Source: Myxococcales bacterium
Lineage (GTDB): Bacteria; Myxococcota; Polyangia; Nannocystales; Nannocystaceae
Direction of reading: 5' to 3'
Length of the DNA: 64,000 bases
Assembly: GCA_016793465.1 (NCBI GenBank)
Contig: JAEUJW010000038.1
Location: 62,001-126,000 of the forward strand
Shown here: positions 57,879-64,000 of the stretch, in pieces
Numbering within the stretch: position 1 is the stretch's first letter
How the letters are laid out: each line of letters starts with the position of its first letter
Made by a program: the position numbers and the translations under genes
The notes under the pieces: model-generated
What the model saw: the letters and a program-made list of their open reading frames with translations, nothing else
Database searches by the model: none
Told to the model about the DNA's origin: nothing

Positions 57879-59327
57879 ATGCCGCAAAAGCGCGTCCTGA
57901 GGTCCGCCGTCCCGCTGTCGTTGGTGCTGATGGGGTGTACGGCGCGAGGCCCGACGCCGGTCGCCGGGCAGCAGACGCCCGCGCCGGCGGAGGCCGCGAT
58001 GGTGGCGACCGCCCCGCCCCCCGCGGAGGCCCGGCGACTGACGACCACCGCGGGCGCGCTGGGGCTCGAGGTGGCGCCGCAGTTCGAACGGGTGCTGCTC
58101 GGGAAGTCCCCCGTCGAGGTGAACGTGCTCGTGCGCCTGCGCGGCGAGGGCAAGGCGGCCGGCGAGCGTCCGCCGCTCGACCTCGCGGTCGTGCTCGACC
58201 GCTCGGGCAGCATGAGCGGCGACAAGATCCTCGCGGTCAAGCAGGCCGCGCTCGATTTATTAAAGGAGCTGCGCCCGGCCGACCGCATCACGCTGATCTC
58301 GTACAGCGACGACGTGACGGTGCACGTCGAGCTGCTCACGCTCGACGCCCAGGGGGTCGACACGACGCGCGCGCAGATCCTCCCGATCCAGCCCGACGGC
58401 GGCACGGCGCTCGGCCCGGGACTCATCCGCGGGCTCGAGCTGCTCGAGCGGGCGAAGCGCAGGGAGCGCGACCTGGCCCACCTGCTGCTGTTCTCGGACG
58501 GGCAGGCCAACGTCGGCGAGCAGAACCCCGAGGTGCTCGGAGCGCGCGCGGCCCAGGCGTTCAAGGCCAACGTCAGCGTGTCGACGCTCGGCGTGGGGCT
58601 CGACTACAACGAGGACCTGATGACGAAGATCGCCGACGCCGGCGGCGGCCGCTACCACTTCATCAAAGGGGCGGACGAGGTCGGGCGGGTGCTGGCCGAC
58701 GAACTGGCGGGGCTGGTCTCGACGTCGGCCACGGGCATCTCCCTCGACCTGAAGCCGGCCGCCGGGGTCGCGGTCACGCGGGTGTTCGGCTACCCGGCGC
58801 GCGAGGAGGCCGGCGCGACGAAGGTGTCGGTCGGGTCGATCGGCGCCCAGCAGGCGCGGGAGATCGTCGTGCGCATGAGCGTCGCCGCGGCCCCGGCCCC
58901 GGTCGCCGGCGGCGAGCTCGCGCTCGGCGTGCTCGGCGTCGGCTTCACCGACCTCGTCGCCGGCGGCAAGCCGGGCCGGCTCGAGCTGGCCCTCGCGCTC
59001 GCGACCGCCGCCGACGAGGCCGACGCGCGCCGCTCGGAGCGCACCGAGGTCACCGTGCGCGTCGCCGAGGTCGAGAGCTCGGAGCAGCTGCAGCTCGCGG
59101 CCAGGCGCGCCGAGAGCGGCGACTACGAGGGCGCCAAGCAGGTCATCGGCAGGAGCCTCGAGGCCCTCGAGGCCCAGCAGAAGGCGACCCCGAGCCCCAA
59201 GCTGCAGGCGCAGATCGACGACCTGAAGCAGGCCTCGCAGGGCGTCGACGCGGCCCGCACCAGCGACGTCGCCGACAAGATGTTCAAGAAGGACGTCAAG
59301 GCGAAGGCCTATAAAAAGATGAAGTGA
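57879..59327 (+). CDS. VWA-domain lipoprotein
   Basis: 482 residues. Lipoprotein signal (VPLSLVLMGCTA), then a von Willebrand factor A domain with the MIDAS motif DRSGSMSG (D107, S109, S111), a Thr in PDGGTALGPG near 170 and an Asp in LLFSDGQANVG near 205, which together bind a divalent metal for ligand contact. A second beta-rich region follows (ITLISYSDDVTVHVEL and later VTRVFGYPAREEAG), then a helical C-terminus with a Lys-rich end. Extracytoplasmic protein-binding role likely. Islet TTTATTAAA (58256-58264) encodes LDLLKEL inside the VWA domain. Confidence 0.85.
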   Translation: MPQKRVLRSAVPLSLVLMGCTARGPTPVAGQQTPAPAEAAMVATAPPPAEARRLTTTAGALGLEVAPQFERVLLGKSPVEVNVLVRLRGEGKAAGERPPLDLAVVLDRSGSMSGDKILAVKQAALDLLKELRPADRITLISYSDDVTVHVELLTLDAQGVDTTRAQILPIQPDGGTALGPGLIRGLELLERAKRRERDLAHLLLFSDGQANVGEQNPEVLGARAAQAFKANVSVSTLGVGLDYNEDLMTKIADAGGGRYHFIKGADEVGRVLADELAGLVSTSATGISLDLKPAAGVAVTRVFGYPAREEAGATKVSVGSIGAQQAREIVVRMSVAAAPAPVAGGELALGVLGVGFTDLVAGGKPGRLELALALATAADEADARRSERTEVTVRVAEVESSEQLQLAARRAESGDYEGAKQVIGRSLEALEAQQKATPSPKLQAQIDDLKQASQGVDAARTSDVADKMFKKDVKAKAYKKMK

Positions 59328-59450
59328 GCGGCGCGGCCGCGTGTCGGGTCACGCGACCGACTTCGTCGGCTCGAAGGGCGCGAGGATGGCAGCGGATTCG
59401 GGGCGACAGGCGAGCCCGGTCCGGCTGGCGGCACGGCCGACGAACATGCA

Positions 59451-59488
59451 GTGACAGGCGCGGGGCCGGCATTGTATGAACGGGCGCG
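59451..59488 (+). promoter_or_regulatory. Promoter-like pair before the TPR gene at 59489
   Basis: GTGACA (59451-59456), an 18-bp spacer, TATGAA (59475-59480), 8 nt to ATG 59489. No Shine-Dalgarno sequence. Same start-proximal layout as elsewhere in the window. Confidence 0.45.
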
Positions 59489-60487
59489 ATGGACGAGCCC
59501 GGCGGACACGACGAGACGGCGGAGGCGCTGGCCGAGGAGAGCGTCGCGGCGCGGGCGGCGGGCGACCTCGAGCGGGCCCAGCGGACCGCCGAGCGCTGCC
59601 TCGAGCTGCGGACCGCCGCGCTCGGCGAGCGGCACGCGGACACGGCCGCGGCCTACGGCCTGCTCGGCGCGGCGCTGCGGCGGCGCGGGCAGCTCGTCGA
59701 GGCCCTGGCCGCCGACCGCAAGGCGCTCGAGATCTTCGCCGGTGTGCTCGGCGACGGCCACCCCGACACGGCCACGGCGAGGGGTAACCTCTCGGCCACG
59801 CACCGCGCGCGGGGCGAGCACGCCGAGGCGCTGGCGCTGGGCGAGGCGGCGCTCGCGGGCCTGCAGGCGGCCTGCGGGGCCGACGACCCGCGCACGGCGG
59901 TGGCGTGGGGCAACCTCTCGGCGGTGCGGCGGGCGCGGGGCGAGCACCTCGAGGCGGTGACCTGCGGGCGCGAGCTCGTGCGTATCCGTTCGGCTGTCCT
60001 CGGGGACATGCACGCGGAGACAGCCGCCGCGCGCAGCACCCTCGGCTCGCTGCTGGCCGGCGCGGGCGACCACCGCGGGGCGGCGCGCGAGGAGGAGGCC
60101 GTGCTGGCCGCGCGCGAGGCGGCCGGCGACCGGCGGGCCGCGCTCGACGCCCTCACCAACCTGGCGACGATCCACCGCAACCTCGGCGACGCCGTGAGCT
60201 CGCTCGAGTTCCAGAAGAAGGCGCTGGCGCTCCAGCGCGGCCTGCTCGGCGAGGCCGACCCGGCCACCTCGCGCTCGCGGCTGTACATCGGCTACACGCT
60301 GGTCCGCCTCGGCCGCCGCAGCGAGGCCCTGCGCGTCCTCGACGAGGGCCTGAAGCACGACCCCGGCCACAAGGACCTGAAGCAGCTGCGCCAGCAGGTC
60401 GAGCAGGTCACGCAGCCGGGCTTCCGCGCGCCGCCGGCGGCCGGCAAGTCCGCGAAGGCCCGCCCGCGCGGCCGCGGCCGGCGCTGA
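59489..60487 (+). CDS. TPR protein (kinesin-light-chain-like repeats)
   Basis: 332 residues without a signal peptide. At least six TPR units of the 42-residue kinesin-light-chain type, each with an ALGERHADTAAAYGLLG- or VLGDGHPDTATARGNLS-like core (about residues 45, 87, 129, 171, 213 and 258), followed by a Lys/Arg-rich tail (KSAKARPRGRGRR). TPR arrays bind protein partners. Cytoplasmic scaffold likely. A palindrome copy (59994-60009) is inside the gene, and its 3' end is copied in the repeats that follow. Confidence 0.85.
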   Translation: MDEPGGHDETAEALAEESVAARAAGDLERAQRTAERCLELRTAALGERHADTAAAYGLLGAALRRRGQLVEALAADRKALEIFAGVLGDGHPDTATARGNLSATHRARGEHAEALALGEAALAGLQAACGADDPRTAVAWGNLSAVRRARGEHLEAVTCGRELVRIRSAVLGDMHAETAAARSTLGSLLAGAGDHRGAAREEEAVLAAREAAGDRRAALDALTNLATIHRNLGDAVSSLEFQKKALALQRGLLGEADPATSRSRLYIGYTLVRLGRRSEALRVLDEGLKHDPGHKDLKQLRQQVEQVTQPGFRAPPAAGKSAKARPRGRGRR

Positions 60488-60656
60488 GCGTCGGCGACGA
60501 CGCGGCGTCGCGTCAGTACTTGTCGGGCTGGCGAGTCCGCGAGGGCCCGCGGCCGGCGCTGAGCGCCGGCGACGACGCGCGTCGGTACTTGTCGGGCTGG
60601 CGAGTCCGCGAGGGCCCGCGGCTGGCGCCGAGCGTCGGTCGCGGCGTGGCGTCGCC
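60488..60656. repeat. Degenerate tandem copies of a gene-end segment
   Basis: Between the convergent TPR and rimK genes, a segment containing TACTTGTCGGGCTGGCGAGT is repeated: its TACTT occurs at 60517 and 60586, and the true rimK gene end repeats it at 60661 (periods 69 and 75 bp). Each unit joins the end of the TPR gene (GGCGCTGAGC) to the end of rimK. Likely local duplication by slippage. Confidence 0.8.
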
Positions 60657-61583
60657 TCAGTACTTGTTGGGGTTGGTGTGCTTGTCGCCGTTGCCGTTGG
60701 GCTGGCCTTCGGTGCGGCTGCGCTCGAGGAACTCGAAGATCGAGTCCGCGACGTCGACGCCCGAGGACTTCTCGATGCCCTCGAGGCCGGGCGACGAGTT
60801 GACCTCGAGGACCACGGGGCCGTGGTTGGAGCGCAGGATGTCGACGCCGGCGACCTTGAGGCCGAGGATCTGCGCCGCGTGGACGGCGGTGCTGCGCTCC
60901 TCGCGGGTCAGCTTGATCGTCTCGGCCCGGCCGCCGCGGTGGAGGTTGGCCCGGAACTCGCCGGCGGCGCCCTGGCGCTTCATCGCCGCGACCACGCGGT
61001 TGCCGACCACGAACGCGCGGATGTCGGCGCCCTCCGCCTCTTTGATGAACTCCTGGACGAGGATGTTGACGTCGAGCCCGCGGAACGCCTCGATCACCGA
61101 CGTCGCGGCCTGCTTGGTCTCGGCGAGCACCACGCCGATGCCCTGGGTGCCCTCGAGAATTTTGACGACCAGCGGGGTGCCGCCGACGATGCCGACCAGC
61201 CCGTCGATGTCTTTAATAGAGTGGGCGAAGCCGGTGACGGGCAGGCCGATGCCCTTCGCCGCGAGGATCTGCATGGCCCGCAGCTTGTCGCGCGAGCGCG
61301 AGATGGCCTGCGAGCTGTTGGGGCTGAACACGCCCATCATCTCGAACTGGCGGACCACGGCGGCGCCGTAGAACGTGTGCGACGCGCCGATGCGGGGGAT
61401 GACCGCGTCGAACCCGGCCAGCTTGCGGCCCTGGTAGAAGATCTGCGGGTGGTGCGAGGTGATGTTCATGTAGCAGCGCAGGTAGTCGATCACCTGCACC
61501 TCGTGCCCGCGCTTCTGGCCCGCGTCCTTCAGCCGTGACGTCGAGTAGAGCGACGACTTGCGCGAGAGGATGGCGATCTTCAT
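60657..61583 (-). CDS. rimK: Ribosomal protein S6 modification enzyme RimK
   Basis: RimK is an ATP-grasp ligase that adds glutamates to the C-terminus of ribosomal protein S6. 308 residues: [20 protein letters not shown] near 95, the phosphate-binding loop [10 protein letters not shown] near 141, [20 protein letters not shown] near 178, and the metal-binding end [19 protein letters not shown] near 246-264 (Asp and Glu). The ATG overlaps the rimB stop codon by 4 bp, so the pair is translationally coupled. C-terminal 25 residues are Asn/Gly/Lys-rich. Islets TTTAATA (61212-61218) and AATTTTG near 61159. Confidence 0.93.
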   Translation of the reverse strand: MKIAILSRKSSLYSTSRLKDAGQKRGHEVQVIDYLRCYMNITSHHPQIFYQGRKLAGFDAVIPRIGASHTFYGAAVVRQFEMMGVFSPNSSQAISRSRDKLRAMQILAAKGIGLPVTGFAHSIKDIDGLVGIVGGTPLVVKILEGTQGIGVVLAETKQAATSVIEAFRGLDVNILVQEFIKEAEGADIRAFVVGNRVVAAMKRQGAAGEFRANLHRGGRAETIKLTREERSTAVHAAQILGLKVAGVDILRSNHGPVVLEVNSSPGLEGIEKSSGVDVADSIFEFLERSRTEGQPNGNGDKHTNPNKY

Positions 61584-62047
61584 GGTGCGGACTTTCTGCG
61601 AAAACGGGTGCGACGCCCGTCGAAGTGATAAGAGCTGCCGGGGTCGACGACGAACCGGCCGCGCAAGGCCTCGCGCCCGAGCAGCGCGCGAAAGCCCAGC
61701 TCGGTGCGATCGGTCAACGTGAACTCTGCGTCGAAGCGGCGGCCGCCGAGCAGCACCGCGGTGCGGATCACCGGGCGCAGCTCGGCCACGCCGCTCGAGC
61801 TGCGGACCTCACGTTCGTCGATGAGGTCGGACTCGGCGATGACGATCGTGTCGGTGTCGCGCTGGTTGGGGCACACGCGGAAGCGGACGCGCGGGCCGAC
61901 CTGCTCGACCGCGAGGGCGTAGAGCGCGGAGGTGCGGGCGCCGGTGTCGATCTTGGCCTTCAGGCGGCCCAGCCCGAGGTCGGGCAGGCTCACCCACTCG
62001 CGCCAACCGATCACCACGGGGGCGTCGCTCTCTCGCGGTACGGTCAT
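61580..62047 (-). CDS. rimB: RimB-type retropepsin-like protease
   Basis: 155 residues from ATG 62047. The retropepsin-like core [18 protein letters not shown] near 27-44 carries the catalytic [23 protein letters not shown] and [20 protein letters not shown] follow, as in the PF05618 group. RimB removes the poly-glutamate tail made by RimK on ribosomal protein S6 and its activity depends on RimK. Gene order rimB-rimK with a 4-bp overlap fits this partnership. Cytoplasmic. Confidence 0.88.
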   Translation of the reverse strand: MTVPRESDAPVVIGWREWVSLPDLGLGRLKAKIDTGARTSALYALAVEQVGPRVRFRVCPNQRDTDTIVIAESDLIDEREVRSSSGVAELRPVIRTAVLLGGRRFDAEFTLTDRTELGFRALLGREALRGRFVVDPGSSYHFDGRRTRFRRKSAP

Positions 62048-62096
62048 GAGGGGGCGGCCCGCGGGGGACCACTCCACTAGCCACAAGTGGCGTCGG

Positions 62097-62132
62097 ACGG
62101 TCAAGCGGGCGCTTTGCGCGGCGTTTGACCGT
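62097..62132. promoter_or_regulatory. Inverted repeat ACGGTCAA-N20-TTGACCGT before rimB
   Basis: 8-bp perfect arms (62097-62104 and 62125-62132) about 50 bp upstream of rimB. Each arm ends in TTGACC, a -35-like hexamer, so the element could hold opposed promoters or a regulator site. No clear -10 at 17 bp on the rimB side. Confidence 0.35.
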
Positions 62133-62170
62133 GCGATGGCTCACCGGCGCGGACGGGCCCGTTCGGTGCG

Positions 62171-62216
62171 ATTAAAAAATGCGACGACCGCGGAGCGGAG
62201 TGCGCCGCGGTCGTCG
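62171..62216 (-). terminator. Rho-independent terminator of the 62237 gene
   Basis: Perfect 12-bp arms (62182-62193 and 62205-62216; CGACGACCGCGG / CCGCGGTCGTCG) with an 11-nt loop; on the minus strand the stem is followed by CATTTTTTAAT. Textbook structure, 20 bp after the stop codon. Confidence 0.9.
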
Positions 62217-62236
62217 GGGGCGGTCGAACGTGGAGA

Positions 62237-62665
62237 TCAGCGGGCGGCGAGCGTGGGCTCGTCGTCGCCGTGGGTGTCGCAGCCCTCGGGCTCGACGGAG
62301 TTCACGCGGATGTCGTCGATGTCACCGCCGTGCGTCGGGCGCGGGCCGTTGGTGAACTCGGGCAGCGCGTCGGGGGCGGCCGGGTTGCGCTCGGCGTGGG
62401 TGAAGCGCGGGCGGGTGCCGAGGTCGTCGCTCGCGGGCACGTCGTGGCTGTGGGTCGGCGGCGGCGCGGGGTTGCGGAGGGCGTCCGGGCCCTCGGCGGC
62501 GACCTCGGACGCGTCCTCGGATTCGGCGAGCGCGTCGAGCTCCTCCGCGGACATGCGGTCGAGCTCCTCGGCGGAGATGCCGAGGGCGGCGTAGTCCTCG
62601 CCGTCACAGGCGGGCACGACGGACAGCACGAGGGCGAACAAGGAGGTGAGCATGGAGCGCGACAT
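62237..62665 (-). CDS. Small acidic lipoprotein, function unknown
   Basis: 142 residues from ATG 62665 (an upstream in-frame ATG would delay the signal). Lipoprotein signal ending in SVVPACDG, then an acidic helical stretch (ISAEELDRMSAEELDALAES, EELD repeated) and a Pro/Thr/His/Asp-rich C-terminal part. No family recognised. An AT-rich promoter-like region (62700-62730) lies upstream and a strong terminator follows. The gene forms its own transcription unit. Confidence 0.65.
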   Translation of the reverse strand: MSRSMLTSLFALVLSVVPACDGEDYAALGISAEELDRMSAEELDALAESEDASEVAAEGPDALRNPAPPPTHSHDVPASDDLGTRPRFTHAERNPAAPDALPEFTNGPRPTHGGDIDDIRVNSVEPEGCDTHGDDEPTLAAR

Positions 62666-62780
62666 GCCGGCGCCTTGAGCAGGCGACGTGCCAGCGGTCA
62701 TGTTTTTGATATCGTTGGGTATTTATAGAGCGCAGGGTGTCCGGGATCGGCAACTGCCGTGGCCACCGCGGGGCTGGTGG
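62666..62780. other. AT-rich spacer, probable promoter region of the 62237 lipoprotein
   Basis: TTTTTGATATCGTTGGGTATTTATAG at 62702-62727 (described by position) is strongly AT-rich for this genome and lies 40-65 bp upstream of the 62237 gene start; on the minus strand it offers TATAAA-like and TATCAA-like hexamers. No clear pair could be fixed. Confidence 0.35.
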
Positions 62781-63485
62781 CTAGTCTCGTCGCCGGCCGA
62801 ACAGGGCGCCGAGGAGGAGGGGGACCAGGATGAAGCCCGTCGTCGCCAGCGCGCCGGCGGTCGGGTCGCCGAGGAGCGAACGCAGCTGGTCGAGCGCGCC
62901 GGCGGAGGCGCTGTCGGCGAGGGCCCGGAGGATCAGCCAGTCGAGGCCGAGACCGAGCGCGGCGAGCAGCAGCACGGCGAGGGCGGTCGGCAGCAGGCGC
63001 GCGGGCCAGGTCACGACGCGGAGGATCGGCACCACCACCTCGGTGGTCGCCAGGTAGTTGGCGAAGAACATGCCGAACGAGAACATCGCGTACCAGGCGG
63101 CGCGGGTCGCGGGCGGCCACTCGAGCGGCGGGTCGGGGTCGACGGGGCCGAGCTCCCAGTCGAGGGTCTGGACGACCACCGTCGCCAGGAACGTGAAGCC
63201 GAGCGTGAGGGCCCACTTGAGCGGGCGCGACTGCATGCGCATCCACAGCGGGGAGCCGGGCGGGCCGCCGTGGTCGATGCGGCTCTCGAGGTAGCCGGTG
63301 ACGAGGATGAGCGGGAGGGCGGCGCCGAGGAGGGCGCCGTGCACGAGGTCGGGGATGCGGGCGGCGGCGAGGTCGAAGCGGCTGACGACGCCGACGGCGA
63401 ACACGAGGGCGACGAGCGTGAAGACCGGCGCGAGGCTGCGGGCCGAGAGGGCGTCGCGTCGTTTCGCCGGAGGGTCGCCGGGCAT
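62781..63485 (-). CDS. Multi-pass membrane protein, function unknown
   Basis: 234 residues from ATG 63485 with about six hydrophobic helices (PVFTLVALVFAVGVVSRF, DLVHGALLGAALPLILVTGY, LKWALTLGFTFLATVVVQTL, WYAMFSFGMFFANYLATTEV, LLPTALAVLLLAALGLGL, LATTGFILVPLLLGALF). Short loops, Arg/Lys-rich cytoplasmic ends. I do not recognise the family. TACAAT lies 6 nt before the ATG. Confidence 0.65.
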   Translation of the reverse strand: MPGDPPAKRRDALSARSLAPVFTLVALVFAVGVVSRFDLAAARIPDLVHGALLGAALPLILVTGYLESRIDHGGPPGSPLWMRMQSRPLKWALTLGFTFLATVVVQTLDWELGPVDPDPPLEWPPATRAAWYAMFSFGMFFANYLATTEVVVPILRVVTWPARLLPTALAVLLLAALGLGLDWLILRALADSASAGALDQLRSLLGDPTAGALATTGFILVPLLLGALFGRRRD

Positions 63486-63497
63486 CCGGTGATTGTA
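63486..63497 (-). promoter_or_regulatory. -10 element directly before the 62781 gene
   Basis: TACAAT on the minus strand (plus 63492-63497), 6 nt before ATG 63485. One mismatch from the consensus TATAAT; leaderless start likely. Confidence 0.45.
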
Positions 63498-63560
63498 GCG
63501 GAGGGCGGGGCTGGCGGGAGTTGAGGCCGGGGGGCGCACCTGCGACACTGCGGACCGCGC

Positions 63561-63962
63561 ATGGCGAACGCACGCACGATCCTCCCGCCCGGCTGGCGCC
63601 GACCGAAGGGCTACAGCAACGGGATGGCGGCGCGCGGCGAGGTGCTGGCGATCGCCGGCATGATCGGCTGGGACGCCGAGGAGCGGCTCGTCAGCGCCGA
63701 GTTCCTGCCGCAATTTCGCCAGGCGCTGGACAACGTGCGCGCGGTCGTCGACGCCGCCGGCGGGTCGGCGGAGGACATCGTGTCGCTGACGATCTACGTG
63801 ACCGACAAGCGCATGTACGCGGGGGCGCTGGCCGAGGTCGGGGCGATCTACCGCGCGGTGCTCGGGCGGCACTTCCCGACGATGGCGCTGGTCCAGGTCG
63901 CCGACCTGCTCGAGCCCGGCGCGCTCGTCGAGATCCAGGGGCTGGCGGTGTTGCCGGCCTGA
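63561..63962 (+). CDS. RidA/YjgF-family protein
   Basis: 133 residues with the YjgF fold and spacing: YSNGMAARGEVLAIAGMIGWD near 18-38, FRQALDNVRAVVDAAGGSAED near 52-72, IVSLTIYVTD near 73, and FPTMALVQVADLLEPGALVEIQGLAVL at the C-terminus. RidA deaminases break down reactive enamine/imine intermediates made by PLP enzymes; the Arg expected near the active site in that group is not clearly placed here, so another YjgF subgroup is possible. Cytoplasmic. Confidence 0.85.
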   Translation: MANARTILPPGWRRPKGYSNGMAARGEVLAIAGMIGWDAEERLVSAEFLPQFRQALDNVRAVVDAAGGSAEDIVSLTIYVTDKRMYAGALAEVGAIYRAVLGRHFPTMALVQVADLLEPGALVEIQGLAVLPA

Positions 63963-63990
63963 GATTTTTAAAACTACAGAGGATCGCACG

Positions 63991-64000
63991 ATGTCCGAAG
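63991..64000 (+). CDS. Start of a gene cut by the window edge
   Basis: ATG TCC GAA G at 63991-64000, preceded by AGAGGA at a good distance for a ribosome binding site and by an AT-rich patch (TTTTTAAAACTAC). Only Met-Ser-Glu is visible; the product cannot be named. Confidence 0.45.

Noticed and set aside
1..64000. tRNA, rRNA, riboswitch and prophage features
   Set aside because: No tRNA-like cloverleaf, rRNA segment, integrase, transposase or phage structural gene was seen on reading; a covariance-model search would be needed to be sure about small RNAs.

Overview
The window looks like a piece of chromosome from a myxobacterium (Myxococcota), most likely a Nannocystis-type member of the Nannocystineae. 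The signs are very high GC with third-position GC/CG bias, dense genes on both strands, and a large share of lipoproteins carrying Ser/Thr/Gly-rich linkers (for example at 31932, 41731, 42886 and 56846). Three proteins end in the MYXO-CTERM pattern (Cys, short hydrophobic stretch, Arg cluster: 11946, 24334, 35897), and there is a Pkn-type Ser/Thr kinase. The genus is an inference. I saw no rRNA, tRNA, CRISPR array, integrase or transposase; the window reads as ordinary chromosome with about 57 genes.

Layout. 0.4-5.9 kb: secreted metzincin-like protease, large TPR lipoprotein, FCP1/NIF-type phosphatase, di-heme cytochrome c peroxidase lipoprotein. 5.9-11 kb: a GHKL (Hsp90-like) ATPase followed by a 1084-residue unknown protein. 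11-17 kb: two small membrane proteins, a parallel beta-helix MYXO-CTERM protein, a patatin, and a Nudix-queG pair. 17-23 kb: secreted amidohydrolase, methyltransferase-like and multi-pass membrane proteins, aldehyde dehydrogenase; this stretch is packed with a short palindrome. 23-30 kb: lipoproteins, a DUF218 protein, a lipoprotein with EGKCG repeats, hslO coupled to an RluA-like gene that lacks its catalytic Asp, and an HtrA protease divergent from a Ser/Thr kinase. 32-39 kb: PQQ sugar dehydrogenase, YbaK deacylase, an FGE-like protein with a histone-H1-like tail, a pentaheme cytochrome, and a macrodomain-ADP-ribosylglycohydrolase fusion. 39-48 kb: DUF4336-TetR pair, TonB-like protein, beta-propeller and amidohydrolase lipoproteins, hydrolase-acyltransferase pair, HupE/UreJ-like protein. 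48-64 kb: DUF72, UbiB/ABC1 kinase, TerB-like, PafA-like phosphatase, DUF4920, RNase Z, hybrid histidine kinase, VWA and TPR proteins, rimB-rimK, RidA.

Cooperation that the sequence supports: rimB-rimK overlap by 4 bp (poly-glutamate tailing and trimming of ribosomal protein S6); hslO and the RluA-like gene overlap (GTGA); the Nudix gene precedes queG by 6 bp; DUF4336-TetR overlap by 4 bp; the GHKL ATPase and its large partner appear to form one unit.

Three genome-scale signals stand out. (1) A dispersed palindrome, core CTGTCC-N4-GGACAG, lies in genes and between them and appears to have seeded an in-frame 57-bp coding repeat. (2) Short AT-rich islets (TTTAAA, TTATTAAA, TTTAATAAA) sit inside GC-rich genes, about one per gene, where rare TTA/ATA/AAA/TTT codons cluster. 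(3) A -10-like hexamer (TANNNT type) lies 6-8 nt before many start codons with no Shine-Dalgarno sequence, which suggests widespread leaderless transcription; one 19-bp spacer seems to serve two divergent genes this way.
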